64,000 nucleotides of DNA from Streptomyces sp. NBC_00193 (GTDB lineage Bacteria > Actinomycetota > Actinomycetes > Streptomycetales > Streptomycetaceae), in assembly GCF_026342735.1 (NCBI RefSeq), contig NZ_JAPEMM010000001.1:682001-746000 (forward strand). The letters are read 5' to 3'. A program made the translations under genes and the position numbers. Shown one piece after another: positions 54,701 to 63,485 of this stretch. A model generated the notes under the pieces. It saw only the letters and a program-made list of their open reading frames with translations, did no database searches and was not told the DNA's origin. The first letter of the stretch is position 1, and every line of letters begins with the position of its first letter.

Positions 54701-56321
54701 CGGCGAGGACCACTGGGCGGCCATCGAGGACGCCGGCCGGCTGCGCGACGCGCTGGGCACGGCGCTCCCGGTGGGCGTCCCGGAGGCGTTCACCGAGCCG
54801 GTGAAGGACCCGCTCGGCGACCTCCTGGCCCGGTACGCCCGCACCCACGGCCCCTTCACCACCGTCACCGCCGCCGCCCGCTTCGGGCTGGGCACGGCCG
54901 TGACGGACGGCGCGCTGCACCGGCTCGCGGCGGCCGGGCGGGTGGTGCAGGGCGAGTTCCACCCGGCGGGCACCGGCCAGGAATGGTGCGACGCGACGGT
55001 GCTCCGCCGACTGCGCCGCCGTTCCCTGGCAGCCCTGCGCCAGGAGCTGGAACCGGTCCCTCCCGCCTCCCTCGCCACCTTCCTCCCCCAGTGGCAGCAC
55101 GTGGGCGGAGCCCTGCGCGGCATCGACGGCCTGGCCCGCGCGATCGAACAGCTCCAGGGCGCCGCGGTGCCCGCCTCCGCCCTGGAGCGCCTGATCCTCC
55201 CCTCCCGCGTGGCGGGCTACTCCCCCACCCTCCTGGACGAGCTCACCACCACCGGCGAGGTCGTCTGGGCCGGCGCGGGCGCCCTGCCGGGCAAGGACGG
55301 CTGGATCTCCCTCTACCTCGCGGAGGCCGCCCCCCTCCTCCTCCCTCCCCCGCACCCCCTGGAGCTCACCCCGCTCCACGAAGCGGTCCTCTCCGCCCTC
55401 TCCGGCGGCTACGGCCTGTTCTTCCGCCAGCTCACGGACCGGGCCCGCTCCCTGCACCCGGACGCCTCGGACGCGGACCTCTCCTCCGCCGTCTGGGACC
55501 TGGCCTGGTCGGGCCGCCTGACCAACGACACCCTGGCCCCCCTGCGCTCCCTCCTCGGCTCGGGCCGCACGGCGGGCGCCACCGCCCACCGTGCCCGCCG
55601 TACGATCCCCCGCGGCCGCTACGGCACCCTCACCGGCCCTTCCTCCCGTACGGGCCCGCCCACGGTGTCGGGCCGCTGGTCCCTGCTCCCGGTCCACGCC
55701 CCGGACCCGACGCACCGCGCACACGCCCTGGCCCGCACCCTGCTGGACCGCCACGGCGTGGTGACCCGGGGCGCGGTGGCCGCCGAAGGCGTGGAAGGCG
55801 GCTTCAGCGCGGTCTACCGCATCCTCTCGGCCTTCGAGGACAGCGGCCAGGCCCGCAGGGGCTACGTGGTCGAAGGCCTGGGCGCGGCCCAGTTCGCCAT
55901 GGACGGCGCGGTCGACCGCCTCCGCGCGGCCGAGCGCACCCCGCCCCCGCTCGCCGCGGTGGTCCTGGCCGCCGCCGACCCGGCGAACGCCTACGGCGCC
56001 GCCCTCCCCTGGCCGGAGCCCCCGACCGGCGCCACCCACAAGCCGGGCCGCAAGGCGGGCTCCCTGGTCGTCCTGGTCGACGGCGAACTCACCCTCTACC
56101 TGGAGCGCGGCGGTAAAACCCTCCTCGCCTGGCCCGACCCGGAGGACCCCCGCCTCACAGCCGCCCTGACGGCCCTCACCACGGCCTCCCGCAACGGCAC
56201 CCTCCCCACCCTCACGGTGGAACGCATCAACGCCGCCCCCTCCCTCACCTCCCCCTACGCCCCACCCACAGAAGCCACCGGCTTCCACGCCACCCCCCAA
56301 GGCCTCCGCCTCCGCCACTAA
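51717..56321 (+). CDS. lhr: ATP-dependent helicase Lhr, full-length
   Basis: 1,534 aa superfamily 2 DNA helicase with DNA-repair role. Walker A APTGSGKT at 45-52, TTPESLFLMLTS, DEVH box LDEVHAV, SAT motif GLSATVRP, ATSSLELGIDMG and QRVGRAGHQ. A winged-helix and the large Lhr-CTD follow. The length equals full-size Lhr. ATG 51717 is preceded by GGGGG. The gene ahead of nei2 fits a repair pair conserved in Streptomyces. Confidence 0.96.
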   Translation: MSGTALDSFSPATRSWFTGAFVSPTAAQEGAWRAIGAGSDVLVVAPTGSGKTLAAFLAALDQLASTPPPADPKKRCRVLYISPLKALAVDVERNLRSPLTGIRQESVRLGLPEPEIRVGIRSGDTPPAERRALVTRPPDILITTPESLFLMLTSAAREALSGIETVILDEVHAVAGTKRGAHLALSLERLDELLPRPARRIGLSATVRPVEEVARYLAPRGKVEIVQPPSTKEFDLSVVVPVEDMGELGGSPATEGKEGGDKPSIWPHVEERIADLVQAHRSTIVFANSRRLAERLCNRLNEIAYERAMGGPLPEGPPPAEIMAQSGAAQGAPPLMARAHHGSVSKEQRALVEEDLKAGRLPAVVATSSLELGIDMGAVDLVIQVESPPSVASGLQRVGRAGHQVGAVSTGVVFPKYRGDLVQAAVVTERMRTGSIESLRIPSNPLDVLAQQLVAMTAMDTWQLDDLLALVRRAAPFAALPDSAFTAVLDMLAGRYPSDAFAELRPRVVWDRVAGTITGRPGAQRLAVTSGGTIPDRGLFGVFLAGSDPKKGGGRVGELDEEMVYESRVGDVFTLGTTSWRIVDITRDRVLVTPAPGVPGRLPFWKGDQLGRPLELGRAVGAFLRELGGLAPEDARLRLLAAGLDAWAAENVLSYLAEQREACGHVPDDRTIVVERFRDELGDWRVVVHSPFGAQVHAPWALALGARLSERYGMDAQVMHADDGIVLRLPDADLLNMDLDLLDHDPARGPSSASFDFDDDKPPLGAADVAFDHGDVQQIVTDQVGGSALFASRFRECAARALLLPRRNPGKRTPLWQQRQRASQLLQVASEFGSFPIVLEAVRECLQDVFDVPGLTELMGDIEARRVRLVEVTTPEPSPFARSLLFGYVAQFLYEGDSPLAERRAAALSLDSRLLAELLGQAELRELLDAEVLTELERELQWLTEDRRAKDAESVADLLRLLGPLTPAELAARGAEAEWAPSLAASRRAIRVRIAGEDHWAAIEDAGRLRDALGTALPVGVPEAFTEPVKDPLGDLLARYARTHGPFTTVTAAARFGLGTAVTDGALHRLAAAGRVVQGEFHPAGTGQEWCDATVLRRLRRRSLAALRQELEPVPPASLATFLPQWQHVGGALRGIDGLARAIEQLQGAAVPASALERLILPSRVAGYSPTLLDELTTTGEVVWAGAGALPGKDGWISLYLAEAAPLLLPPPHPLELTPLHEAVLSALSGGYGLFFRQLTDRARSLHPDASDADLSSAVWDLAWSGRLTNDTLAPLRSLLGSGRTAGATAHRARRTIPRGRYGTLTGPSSRTGPPTVSGRWSLLPVHAPDPTHRAHALARTLLDRHGVVTRGAVAAEGVEGGFSAVYRILSAFEDSGQARRGYVVEGLGAAQFAMDGAVDRLRAAERTPPPLAAVVLAAADPANAYGAALPWPEPPTGATHKPGRKAGSLVVLVDGELTLYLERGGKTLLAWPDPEDPRLTAALTALTTASRNGTLPTLTVERINAAPSLTSPYAPPTEATGFHATPQGLRLRH

Positions 56322-56867
56322 CCCCCAGCTCCTGGATCCGAGTCCGGGCGGGTCCGGGGCGTGCCCGCGGTGGCGGGCACAGACCCGGCAACCGGTCCGG
56401 GTACAGCCCCGGCAACGGGCCCGGGGGCAGATCCGCCAACGAATCAGACCGCAGTCCCGGAAACGCTCCGGGCACAGCCCCAGAGCGGCCCCAGGACAGT
56501 CCCGCCCGGAAACGGGGCGCAGCCCCAGGGCGAGCCCAGAGACAGGCCACGGGTCCGGGGCGCAGCCCCAAGGAGCGGGTCCGGGGCGCAGCCCCAGGAA
56601 GCGGGTCCGGGGCGCAGCCCCAGGAAGCGGGTCCGGGGCGCAGCCCCAAGGCGGGTCCAGGGGCGCAGCCCCAAGGCGGGTCCAGGGGCGCAGCCCCAAG
56701 GCGGGTCCAGGGGCGCAGCCCCAAGGCGGGTCCAGGGGCGCAGCCCCAGGGAGCGGGTCCGGGGCGCAGCCCCGGGGAACGGAGGAAGGGCGGGGCGGGG
56801 AGCAAAGCACCGCGCAGCGGAGCCCCGGCCGCACGCCGAGACCCCGACTCCGCAGGAGAATGAACGC
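56322..56867. other. intergenic region dominated by GC-rich repeats
   Basis: 546 bases between lhr and nei2. The first ~200 carry degenerate CCGGGnnCAGncCCGG-like units, then the regular array at 56523-56773, then a short leader with AGGAG before nei2. Open frames across it (for example repeated GCAPDPLPGAAP on the minus strand) follow the repeat and are not considered genes. Confidence 0.7.
56523..56773. repeat. ten-copy 25/26-bp tandem repeat with GGGGCGCAGCCCC core
   Basis: CGCAGCCCC starts at 56523, 56561, 56587, 56613, 56639, 56664, 56689, 56714, 56739 and 56765. After the first step the spacing is 25 or 26 bases. Each GGGGC-GCA-GCCCC core can form a 5-bp hairpin. The unit is closely related to the GGGGCGGAGCCCC cores of the palindrome at 39.4 kb. 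Confidence 0.88.
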
Positions 56868-57758
56868 ATGCCCGAAGGCGACACCGTCTACCGCACCGCG
56901 GCCCGGCTCCGCGAAGCCCTCGCGGGCAAGCAACTCACCCGCTCCGACCTCCGCGTCCCCCGCTTCGCCACCGCAGACCTCACGGGCTTCACCACCCTGG
57001 AGGTCGTCCCCCGGGGCAAGCACCTCCTCATCCGCTTCGGCCCCCCGACGGCACCCGCCACCGAGCCAGGAACCGGCACCGCCCCAGGAGCCACCCCCCA
57101 CCCCCGCCTCACCCTCCACACCCACCTCCGCATGGACGGCACCTGGCGCATCCTCCCCACCACCGACACCACCAGCACCAGCACCACCACCCGCACCCGC
57201 ACAGCCACCCCGCCCCACCCACCCGGCCCCGCCCACGAAATCCGCGTCATCCTCGCCACCGCCGACCACACCGCCGTCGGCTACCGCCTCCCCGTCGTCG
57301 AACTGCTCCGCACCGCCGACGAGCACCGCGCCGTCGGCCACCTCGGCCCCGACCTCCTCGGTCCCGACTGGGACGAGGCCACCGCCGCCGCGAACCTCCT
57401 CGCCGCCCCCGCCCGCCCCCTGGGCGAAGCCCTCCTCGACCAGCGCAACCTGGCCGGCATCGGCAACGTCTACAAGGCCGAGCTCTGCTTCCTCGCCCAG
57501 GTCACCCCCTGGACCCCGGTGGGCGACCTGCCGCCCAGCACGCTCCCCCGCCTCGCCGCCGCCGCGCACCGGCTCCTCGACGCGAACAAGGACCGCCGCC
57601 GCAACACCACCGGCAGCCGCCGCCCCGGCCAGACCCTGTTCGTCTACGGCCGCGCCCACCGCCCCTGCCTGCGCTGCGGCACCCCCGTCCGCGAGGCTCC
57701 GCAGGACGACCGCCCCACGTACTGGTGTCCCCGTTGCCAATCCGGCCCGACGCCTTAG
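56868..57758 (+). CDS. nei2: Fpg/Nei-family DNA glycosylase (endonuclease VIII type)
   Basis: 296 aa. The catalytic N-terminus is M-P2-E3-G-D-T-V, the Nei variant. Conserved PRGKHLLI, the helix-two-turn-helix DQRNLAGIGNVYKAE, and a C-terminal zinc finger with CLRCG and YWCPRCQ. A Thr/Arg-rich insert (~residues 98-112, TTDTTSTSTTTRTRT) is unusual. AGGAG lies upstream. Downstream of lhr, consistent with oxidised-base repair. Confidence 0.93.
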   Translation: MPEGDTVYRTAARLREALAGKQLTRSDLRVPRFATADLTGFTTLEVVPRGKHLLIRFGPPTAPATEPGTGTAPGATPHPRLTLHTHLRMDGTWRILPTTDTTSTSTTTRTRTATPPHPPGPAHEIRVILATADHTAVGYRLPVVELLRTADEHRAVGHLGPDLLGPDWDEATAAANLLAAPARPLGEALLDQRNLAGIGNVYKAELCFLAQVTPWTPVGDLPPSTLPRLAAAAHRLLDANKDRRRNTTGSRRPGQTLFVYGRAHRPCLRCGTPVREAPQDDRPTYWCPRCQSGPTP

Positions 57759-57788
57759 TTGACGCCCCGTCAGATCCGGTCGTACCGT
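57759..57788 (+). promoter_or_regulatory. predicted promoter of leaderless SDR transcript
   Basis: TTGACG (57759-57764), 18 bases, TACCGT (57783-57788). The ATG follows six bases after the -10, exactly where transcription should begin. The SDR start has no ribosome binding site, which fits leaderless translation. Confidence 0.65.
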
Positions 57789-57794
57789 CCCCGC

Positions 57795-58562
57795 ATGCCT
57801 ACACCCAGCGCGTACGAACTCACCGGCCGCACCGCTCTGATCACCGGCGCCGCCAGCGGCATCGGCCGGGCCACCGCCGTACTCCTCGCCGAGGCCGGAG
57901 CCGCCGTGCACTGCGCGGACCGCGATGCCCACGGTCTCCAGGAGACGGTCGAACTGATCACCAAGGCCGGCGGCCGGGCCACCGCACATCCCCTCGACGT
58001 GACCGACCGTGCCGCGATCAAGGCGGCGATCGCACAGGCCGGCCCGCTCGACATCACCGCCGCGATCGCCGGGGTCATGCACAGCAGCAGCGTTCTGGAG
58101 ACGTCCGACGAGGACCTCGACCGGGTCCTGGACATCAACTTCAAGGGGGTGCTGCGCACCTGCCAGGAGGCCGCCCGCGCCATGATCGCGGCCGGCCGGC
58201 CCGGTTCGATCATCACCATGGCCTCCGGCGCCGTGGACGCCGCCCAGCCCGGTCTGCTCTGCTACAGCGCCGCCAAGGCCGCCGTCGTCCAGTTGACCAA
58301 GACCCTCGCCACCGAGGCCGGCCCGCACGGCATCCGCGTCAACGCCGTCGCGCCCGGCTGGATCCGCACCCCGATGACCGGCCGGCACAGCCCCGAGGTC
58401 CAGGAGCAGACCGAAGCGATGATGACGCGGATGTCCCCGCTACGCCGCGTGGGCGAGCCCGAGGACATAGCCCAGGCAGTGCTCTACCTCGCCTCGGACG
58501 CCTCGTCCTTCATGACGGGCCAAATCCTTCGCCCGAACGGAGGAGTCTCCATGCCTTGGTAA
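57795..58562 (+). CDS. SDR-family oxidoreductase
   Basis: 255 aa classical short-chain dehydrogenase. Cofactor motif TGAASGIG at 17-24 with an acidic ADRD at the end of beta-2, favouring NAD(H). Ser144, Tyr157 and Lys161 form the catalytic set. The usual NAG motif reads IAG. Substrate unknown. ATG 57795 chosen because the promoter ends six bases before it. Confidence 0.9.
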   Translation: MPTPSAYELTGRTALITGAASGIGRATAVLLAEAGAAVHCADRDAHGLQETVELITKAGGRATAHPLDVTDRAAIKAAIAQAGPLDITAAIAGVMHSSSVLETSDEDLDRVLDINFKGVLRTCQEAARAMIAAGRPGSIITMASGAVDAAQPGLLCYSAAKAAVVQLTKTLATEAGPHGIRVNAVAPGWIRTPMTGRHSPEVQEQTEAMMTRMSPLRRVGEPEDIAQAVLYLASDASSFMTGQILRPNGGVSMPW

Positions 58563-58597
58563 GGAACCACCCCCGGTCCACCCGCCCAGACCCACGA

Positions 58598-58957
58598 TCA
58601 CCAAGCCCCCGACGACCCGCCCCCGGGCTCCCCACTCCCCGACGGCATCACCCCCGGCTCCCCGACCGCCACCGACCCGGCACCAGCCCGCTCCCCGCCG
58701 TTGCCCGCGGCTCCGCCGCCATCCCCAGCTCCGCCACCCAAACCACCTGCCGCACCACGGCGGCGACGTCCACCGACCGGCCCCGGCACGCAGTGCACCG
58801 GCAGCAGCCCCAGCCCCCACCCCCCGACGGCGACCGCACCCTCCACCGGCCCGGCCTCGGCCGGCGCCAGCACGAGCCGCAGCACGGCCCACCACCACAG
58901 GACGCCCACCGACAGCGCGAGGGCCAGACCCACGGGTATACCCAGCAACCGCCGCAC
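58598..58957 (-). CDS. small hypothetical membrane protein
   Basis: 119 aa from a GTG with GGAGGTG five bases upstream. One clear membrane helix (LLGIPVGLALALSVGVLWWW) plus a second hydrophobic stretch (AVAVGGWGLGLLPVHCVP), then a Gly-rich hydrophilic tail. Several overlapping frames exist here; this one is favoured by its start site and hydrophobic pattern. Function unknown. Confidence 0.6.
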   Translation of the reverse strand: MRRLLGIPVGLALALSVGVLWWWAVLRLVLAPAEAGPVEGAVAVGGWGLGLLPVHCVPGPVGGRRRRGAAGGLGGGAGDGGGAAGNGGERAGAGSVAVGEPGVMPSGSGEPGGGSSGAW

Positions 58958-59223
58958 GGCCACCTCCAGGGGCCGGAGACCCGAACGGGCCCATCCTCCC
59001 GCACCCCGCCCCCACCCGCACCCCCTCGCGCCGCCACCGGAACGGCACCCTCCCCCCACCGGAACGGCGCCCCCACCGGAACCACCCGCACCCGGAACGG
59101 CAAGAAGCCCCGCCCGGCACCCAAGGGCACCGGCCGGGGCTCCGGCCACACTCATACGCTCAGCACACACGCACGCACACGCACACTCACGGACACGCAC
59201 GCAGGCATTCGCTCACGCACGCA

Positions 59224-59604
59224 TCACGCGGCTACGACATTCACCGCTTCCACGGGTGCCTTGATGGTCACCCGTTCCGGGCCACCCGTGACCGAGGCCA
59301 CGGATACCGAATTGAGCATCGGGCGGACCGGTGCGGACACCGGTTCGCTCGCCGCGGCGGACTGGGCCAGCTCGGCGAGCGAAAGCTCGTCGCTGACTTC
59401 CCGCATCAGCTCTGACATCCGTACGTCAAGCGCGTCGCAGATCGCGGAGAGCAGCTCGGAAGATGCCTCCTTCTGCCCCCGCTCCACCTCGGAGAGATAG
59501 CCGAGCGAAACTCGGGCGGACGAGGAGACTTCGCGCAGAGTACGGCCCTGGCGCTGGCGCTGCCGACGCAGCACGTCACCCAGCAGGCGACGGAGCAGAA
59601 TCAT
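59224..59604 (-). CDS. clgR: ClgR, transcriptional activator of clp protease genes
   Basis: 126 aa with an XRE-type HTH ([21 protein letters not shown]) followed by [18 protein letters not shown], the highly conserved ClgR core. In Streptomyces ClgR activates clp and lon genes and is itself destroyed by ClpP through its Ala-ending tail; here the C-terminus is VNVVAA. AGGAGG lies ten bases before the ATG. Position next to cinA-pgsA is the conserved actinobacterial arrangement. Confidence 0.93.
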   Translation of the reverse strand: MILLRRLLGDVLRRQRQRQGRTLREVSSSARVSLGYLSEVERGQKEASSELLSAICDALDVRMSELMREVSDELSLAELAQSAAASEPVSAPVRPMLNSVSVASVTGGPERVTIKAPVEAVNVVAA

Positions 59605-59713
59605 CGGTGGCTCCCTCCTCTGACCGTGTAGCCGTAACCTTCACGCCCCACCGTACCGCCTCGCGCGGCGGCCGTGCGGGGAGCGATGTCGTGTTCACTC
59701 AGGGCTGCAAACA

Positions 59714-60319
59714 TCAAATCCCCCCGTCCTGTTCCGTATCCTGCCCCCGCAGATTCTCGCGGAGTTCGCTCGCGAGCAGCTCGAGCACTGTCCGTGCACT
59801 CTCCCTACGGATTTCCGCGCGGGAGCCTTTCAACCTCAGCCGGGCCGTTTTCCTGCCCCCGGGACCCGCCACCGCGATGAAAACGGTGCCCACCGGCTGC
59901 CCGTCCTGCGGTTCCGGACCGGCCACTCCGGTGGTCGCGATGCCCCACGAGGCACCCAGCACGCGCCGCACTCCGGCCGCCATCTCCTCCGCGACCTGCG
60001 GGTTCACCGCGCCTTCGGCCTCGAGCAGCCCGGCGTCCACGCCCAGCACCTGGTGCTTCAGCTCGGTCGCGTACGCCGTGACCGACCCGCGAAAAGACTT
60101 GGAGGCGCCGGGGACGGCCGTGAGCTCCGCGGCGACCATGCCGCCGGTCAGCGACTCCGCGACCGCAACCGTACCGTTACTCTCCGCAAGGAGTCTCAGT
60201 ACCTCGGCCGCAACCACCCCACTGGCCCCGGCGGACCCGGCCGCATTCCGCAGTGCTTCACCGGCCACCGAAGATCCGCCCGTCTCTTGCAGCCCCGCGC
60301 CATCCCCCGCAAGGTTCAC
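59714..60319 (-). CDS. cinA: CinA-family protein (NMN amidohydrolase-type domain)
   Basis: 201 aa containing only the C-terminal CinA domain (PncC-type), which deamidates nicotinamide mononucleotide in characterised members. VAVAESLTGGMVAAELTAVPGAS and GIATTGVAGPEPQDGQPVGTVF are hallmark motifs. GTG start overlaps the pgsA stop (GTGA). Confidence 0.9.
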   Translation of the reverse strand: MNLAGDGAGLQETGGSSVAGEALRNAAGSAGASGVVAAEVLRLLAESNGTVAVAESLTGGMVAAELTAVPGASKSFRGSVTAYATELKHQVLGVDAGLLEAEGAVNPQVAEEMAAGVRRVLGASWGIATTGVAGPEPQDGQPVGTVFIAVAGPGGRKTARLRLKGSRAEIRRESARTVLELLASELRENLRGQDTEQDGGI

Positions 60320-60972
60320 CGCGCGGCACGCTCCGCGGCGAGCCCCTTGCGCCGGAGCACGACGGCCTGCCGGATGTAGTCCAAACCGGTGACGACGGTC
60401 AGGACGACGGCAACCGCCATCACCCAGAACCGCAGCGTCGCCAGCGGCCCGGTCAGCGCGAGCACGTACATGCCCACGGCCGTGCCCTGGGCCAGGGTCT
60501 TCAGCTTCCCGCCCCGGCTCGCCGGAATCACTCCGTACCTGATGACCCAGAAACGCATGAGCGTGATCCCGAGTTCCCGGCCCAGGATCACCCCGGTGAC
60601 CCACCAGGGCAAATCGCCGAGCCAGGACAGACACACCAATGCCGACCCCATGATCGCCTTGTCGGCGATGGGGTCGGCGATCTTGCCGAAGTCGGTGACC
60701 AGGTTGTACGTACGGGCCAGATGCCCGTCGAAGATGTCGGTGATCATGGCGACGGCGAACGCCGCCCACGCCAGGGCCCGCCAGACGGGGTCATAGCCCC
60801 CGTCGGCGAGCAGCAGCATCACGAATCCCGGCACCAGGACCAGCCGGATCATCGTCAGGATGTTGGCGATGTTCCACAGGCTGGCCTGATTGACCGCCGC
60901 GGCGCCCAGCTTCGCGCCGGGCGCGGGCCGGCGGCCGGTCCCGCCCGCCGCAGATGCCGGGGCTCCGGTCAT
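60316..60972 (-). CDS. pgsA: CDP-diacylglycerol--glycerol-3-phosphate 3-phosphatidyltransferase
   Basis: 218 aa membrane enzyme of phosphatidylglycerol synthesis. The CDP-alcohol phosphotransferase motif is complete: D-x2-D-G-x2-A-R-x8-G-x3-D-x3-D in DIFDGHLAR...[10 protein letters not shown]. Four or more membrane helices. ATG overlaps the rimO stop (ATGA), and cinA overlaps its end, so rimO-pgsA-cinA form one operon. The family also includes phosphatidylinositol-phosphate synthases, less likely here. Confidence 0.9.
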   Translation of the reverse strand: MTGAPASAAGGTGRRPAPGAKLGAAAVNQASLWNIANILTMIRLVLVPGFVMLLLADGGYDPVWRALAWAAFAVAMITDIFDGHLARTYNLVTDFGKIADPIADKAIMGSALVCLSWLGDLPWWVTGVILGRELGITLMRFWVIRYGVIPASRGGKLKTLAQGTAVGMYVLALTGPLATLRFWVMAVAVVLTVVTGLDYIRQAVVLRRKGLAAERAAR

Positions 60973-62462
60973 CCGGCCGCCTCCTCAAGATCCACGCCCA
61001 GGGGCTCCGCCACGAGGTCCACACCCAGGGTGCCGACCACCTTCGCGGTGACGATACGCCCCGGGACCAGGCCCGCGCCGTCGGTGAAGACGACCTGGCC
61101 GTCGGTCTCGGGTGCCTGGTGGGCGGCGCGCCCGTAAGCGCCCTCGCCGTCCTCGGCCTCGTCGAGCGGGACGACCGTCTCGACGAGCACCTCCAGCGTC
61201 TCCCCGATCCGCTCCTCCGCGCGCTGCGAGGTGAGCTCCTCGGCGAGGCGCTGCATGTGGGCGAGGCGCTCGGCGATGGTGTCGGCGTCCAGCTTGTTCT
61301 CGTACGTGACGGCCTCGGTGCCGTCCTCGTCGGAGTAGCCGAAGACGCCGATGGCGTCGAGCCGCGCGCTGGTGAGGAAGCGCTCCAGCTCGGCGAAGTC
61401 GGACTCCTTCTCGCCGGGGAAACCGACGATGAAGTTGGACCGGACGCCGGCCGTCGGGGCCTTGCTGCGGATGGTGTCCAGCAGCTCCAGGAAGCGGTCG
61501 GTGTCACCGAAGCGGCGCATGGCGCGCAGCACGTCGGGGGCCGAGTGCTGGAAGGAGAGGTCGAAGTACGGGACGACCTTGGGGGTCGAGGTGAGTACGT
61601 CGATCAGGCCGGGCCGCATCTCGGCGGGCTGGAGGTAGCTGACGCGGACGCGCTCGATGCCGTCCACCTCGGCCAGCTCGGGCAGCAGGGTCTCCAGCAG
61701 GCGGATGTCGCCCAGGTCCTTGCCGTACGAGGTGTTGTTCTCGGAGACCAGCATGATCTCCTTGACGCCCTGCTCCGCGAGCCAGCGCGTCTCGCCCAGC
61801 ACGTCGCTGGGGCGGCGGGAGATGAAGGAGCCGCGGAAGGACGGGATGGCGCAGAAGGAGCAGCGCCGGTCGCAGCCGGAGGCGAGCTTGACCGAGGCGA
61901 CCGGGCTCTTGTCCAGGCGGCGGCGCAGCGGCGCGCGCGGACCGGAGGCGGGCGCGACGCCCTCCGGCAGGTCCGCGGGGGCGGGCTCGGGCTCCTGGGC
62001 GTGGCCGGGGAGCGCCACGTCGGCGTCCTGGCGCTGGGCCGGGCTGATCGGCAGCAGCTTGCGCCGGTCGCGCGGGGTGTGGGAGGCGTGGATGCCGCCG
62101 TTGAGGATGGTCTGGAGGCGGTCGGAGATGTCGGCGTAGTCGTCGAAGCCGAGTACGCCGTCGGCCTCGGGGAGCGCTTCGGCAAGTTCCTTGCCGTAGC
62201 GCTCGGCCATACAGCCGACGGCTACGACGGCCTGCGTGCGGCCGTGATCCTTGAGATCGTTGGCCTCCAGCAGGGCGTCTACGGAGTCCTTTTTGGCGGC
62301 TTCGACAAAGCCGCAGGTGTTGACGACGGCTACGTCCGCATCGGCGGCGTCCTCGACGAGCTCCCAGCCATCCGCCGCCAAGCGGCCTGCGAGCTCCTCC
62401 GAGTCCACCTCGTTACGGGCGCAGCCAAGAGTGACAAGGGCGACGGTACGGCGTTCGGGCAT
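60969..62462 (-). CDS. rimO: ribosomal protein S12 methylthiotransferase
   Basis: 497 aa radical-SAM enzyme modifying Asp of S12. N-terminal cluster cysteines are C14, C50 and C84; the radical-[11 protein letters not shown] is at 197-204; [14 protein letters not shown] and a C-terminal TRAM domain follow. A ~50-residue Pro/Ala/Arg-rich insertion precedes the radical-SAM motif, as in other streptomycetes. ATG 62462 begins at conserved sequence; an upstream in-frame start is unlikely. Confidence 0.94.
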   Translation of the reverse strand: MPERRTVALVTLGCARNEVDSEELAGRLAADGWELVEDAADADVAVVNTCGFVEAAKKDSVDALLEANDLKDHGRTQAVVAVGCMAERYGKELAEALPEADGVLGFDDYADISDRLQTILNGGIHASHTPRDRRKLLPISPAQRQDADVALPGHAQEPEPAPADLPEGVAPASGPRAPLRRRLDKSPVASVKLASGCDRRCSFCAIPSFRGSFISRRPSDVLGETRWLAEQGVKEIMLVSENNTSYGKDLGDIRLLETLLPELAEVDGIERVRVSYLQPAEMRPGLIDVLTSTPKVVPYFDLSFQHSAPDVLRAMRRFGDTDRFLELLDTIRSKAPTAGVRSNFIVGFPGEKESDFAELERFLTSARLDAIGVFGYSDEDGTEAVTYENKLDADTIAERLAHMQRLAEELTSQRAEERIGETLEVLVETVVPLDEAEDGEGAYGRAAHQAPETDGQVVFTDGAGLVPGRIVTAKVVGTLGVDLVAEPLGVDLEEAAG

Positions 62463-62518
62463 GGACTCAAGACTACTTCGTCCCGGCACCGGCCCCCGCC
62501 TCCCGTCCCGGACGACAA

Positions 62519-62552
62519 GATCCCCGGGGTGCGGCGCGGCACCCCGGGGATC
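62519..62552 (-). terminator. terminator downstream of the RodZ-like gene
   Basis: GATCCCCGGGGTGC and its exact complement GCACCCCGGGGATC form a 14-bp stem with a six-base loop. It lies 37 bases past the RodZ-like stop and before rimO. Confidence 0.85.
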
Positions 62553-62588
62553 CGGAACGTTCTATTCCCTGCTGGTCAGCCCTGCTGG

Positions 62589-63485
62589 TCAGCCCGCCTG
62601 GGCCTGACCCTGACGGGGGTCGTCCTTGGTGTATGTGAGACGTTCCACCTGTCCGGGCTGGAACTCGTCCTTGATCTCCTTGCCGTTCACGAAGAGCTTC
62701 ACGACCCCGGCATCGCCGAGCACCAGGTCGATGGACTCCTTGTCCGTGAACGTCTTCGACTGACCCTGTTCGAGGGTGCCGTCGAAGAGGAGCCGGCCAC
62801 TGTGGTCCTTGGCCGAGATCCAGCTCTCGCCGTCGTTGGCCGTCAGGACGACCGTGACGAGGTCCTTGGGCGCGGCGGCGATGGCGCTGTCCGAGGGCTC
62901 CGGCTTGGGAGCCGTGGGCGCCGGCGGCGCCTGGACCGACGGCTTGGACGCGTTGGGGGTGGGTGCGGGCTTCGGCGCGGCGGAACCTTCCGCCACCGGC
63001 CGCTTGGTCTTCTCGTCGGCGCCGCCGAAGGCCGTGAAGCCGACGAAGCCGATCACGGCGACGATGGCGGCGACCATGGCGGCGGTCCAGTTGGGCCGCT
63101 GCCGTTCGGGGCGGATCCGCTCGGCTTCGAACATCGGCGCGGCGGGGGTGGGTGCCGGCCGGCCGCCGTGGGCCGCGTCGTAGCTGTCGATCAGGGGTTC
63201 CGGATCGAGTCGTACGGCACGGGCGAGCGTACGGATGTGGCCGCGGGCATAGACGTCGCCGCCGCAGCGCGTGAAATCGTCGGATTCGATCGCGTGCACG
63301 ATCGGAATGCGCACGCGGGTGGTGGAACTGACCTCGTCGACAGTCAGCCCGGCGGCGATCCGGGCCTTCTTGAGGGCCGTCCCGATGGACGGCTCTTCGA
63401 CGGAACGTTCGACGAGGCGGTCCTCGGACCGGTCGTCGGTCGAAGGCCGCTCTTCTTCGGGGGAGTTGGCGTTGCCGATGGACAC
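62589..63485 (-). CDS. RodZ-like helix-turn-helix membrane protein
   Basis: 298 aa. Cytoplasmic RodZ-type HTH (IGTALKKARIAAGLTVDEVS, DDFTRCGGDVYARGHIRTLA), one membrane helix (AAMVAAIVAVIGFVGFTAF), a Pro/Ala/Lys linker, and an extracytoplasmic DUF4115-type domain (WISAKDHSGRLLFDGTLEQG). RodZ proteins link MreB-type cytoskeleton to the envelope; this member lies between ftsK and rimO. GTG 63485 is chosen for its AAAGG upstream; a GTG at 63512 is possible. The last codons and stop fall in a 13-bp direct repeat. Confidence 0.88.
   Translation of the reverse strand: MSIGNANSPEEERPSTDDRSEDRLVERSVEEPSIGTALKKARIAAGLTVDEVSSTTRVRIPIVHAIESDDFTRCGGDVYARGHIRTLARAVRLDPEPLIDSYDAAHGGRPAPTPAAPMFEAERIRPERQRPNWTAAMVAAIVAVIGFVGFTAFGGADEKTKRPVAEGSAAPKPAPTPNASKPSVQAPPAPTAPKPEPSDSAIAAAPKDLVTVVLTANDGESWISAKDHSGRLLFDGTLEQGQSKTFTDKESIDLVLGDAGVVKLFVNGKEIKDEFQPGQVERLTYTKDDPRQGQAQAG

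Noticed and set aside
52604..56116. 1,170-codon plus-strand frame within lhr
   Set aside because: Arg/Pro-rich shadow of the lhr frame, which has all helicase motifs.
56523..56773. Possible CRISPR array
   Set aside because: Units are contiguous with no unique spacers and no cas genes are nearby.
56245..56884. Minus-strand frames encoding repeated GCAPDPLPGAAP-type peptides
   Set aside because: They only translate the non-coding tandem array and have no ribosome binding site.
53937..58388. 1,483-codon minus-strand frame over lhr, repeats and nei2
   Set aside because: Crosses three unrelated regions and has no domain; typical GC-rich antisense openness.
58701..59264. Plus-strand frame of 187 codons between the SDR and clgR genes
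   Set aside because: Pro/Thr-rich, no ribosome binding site; the minus-strand frame has a GGAGGTG site and a membrane helix.
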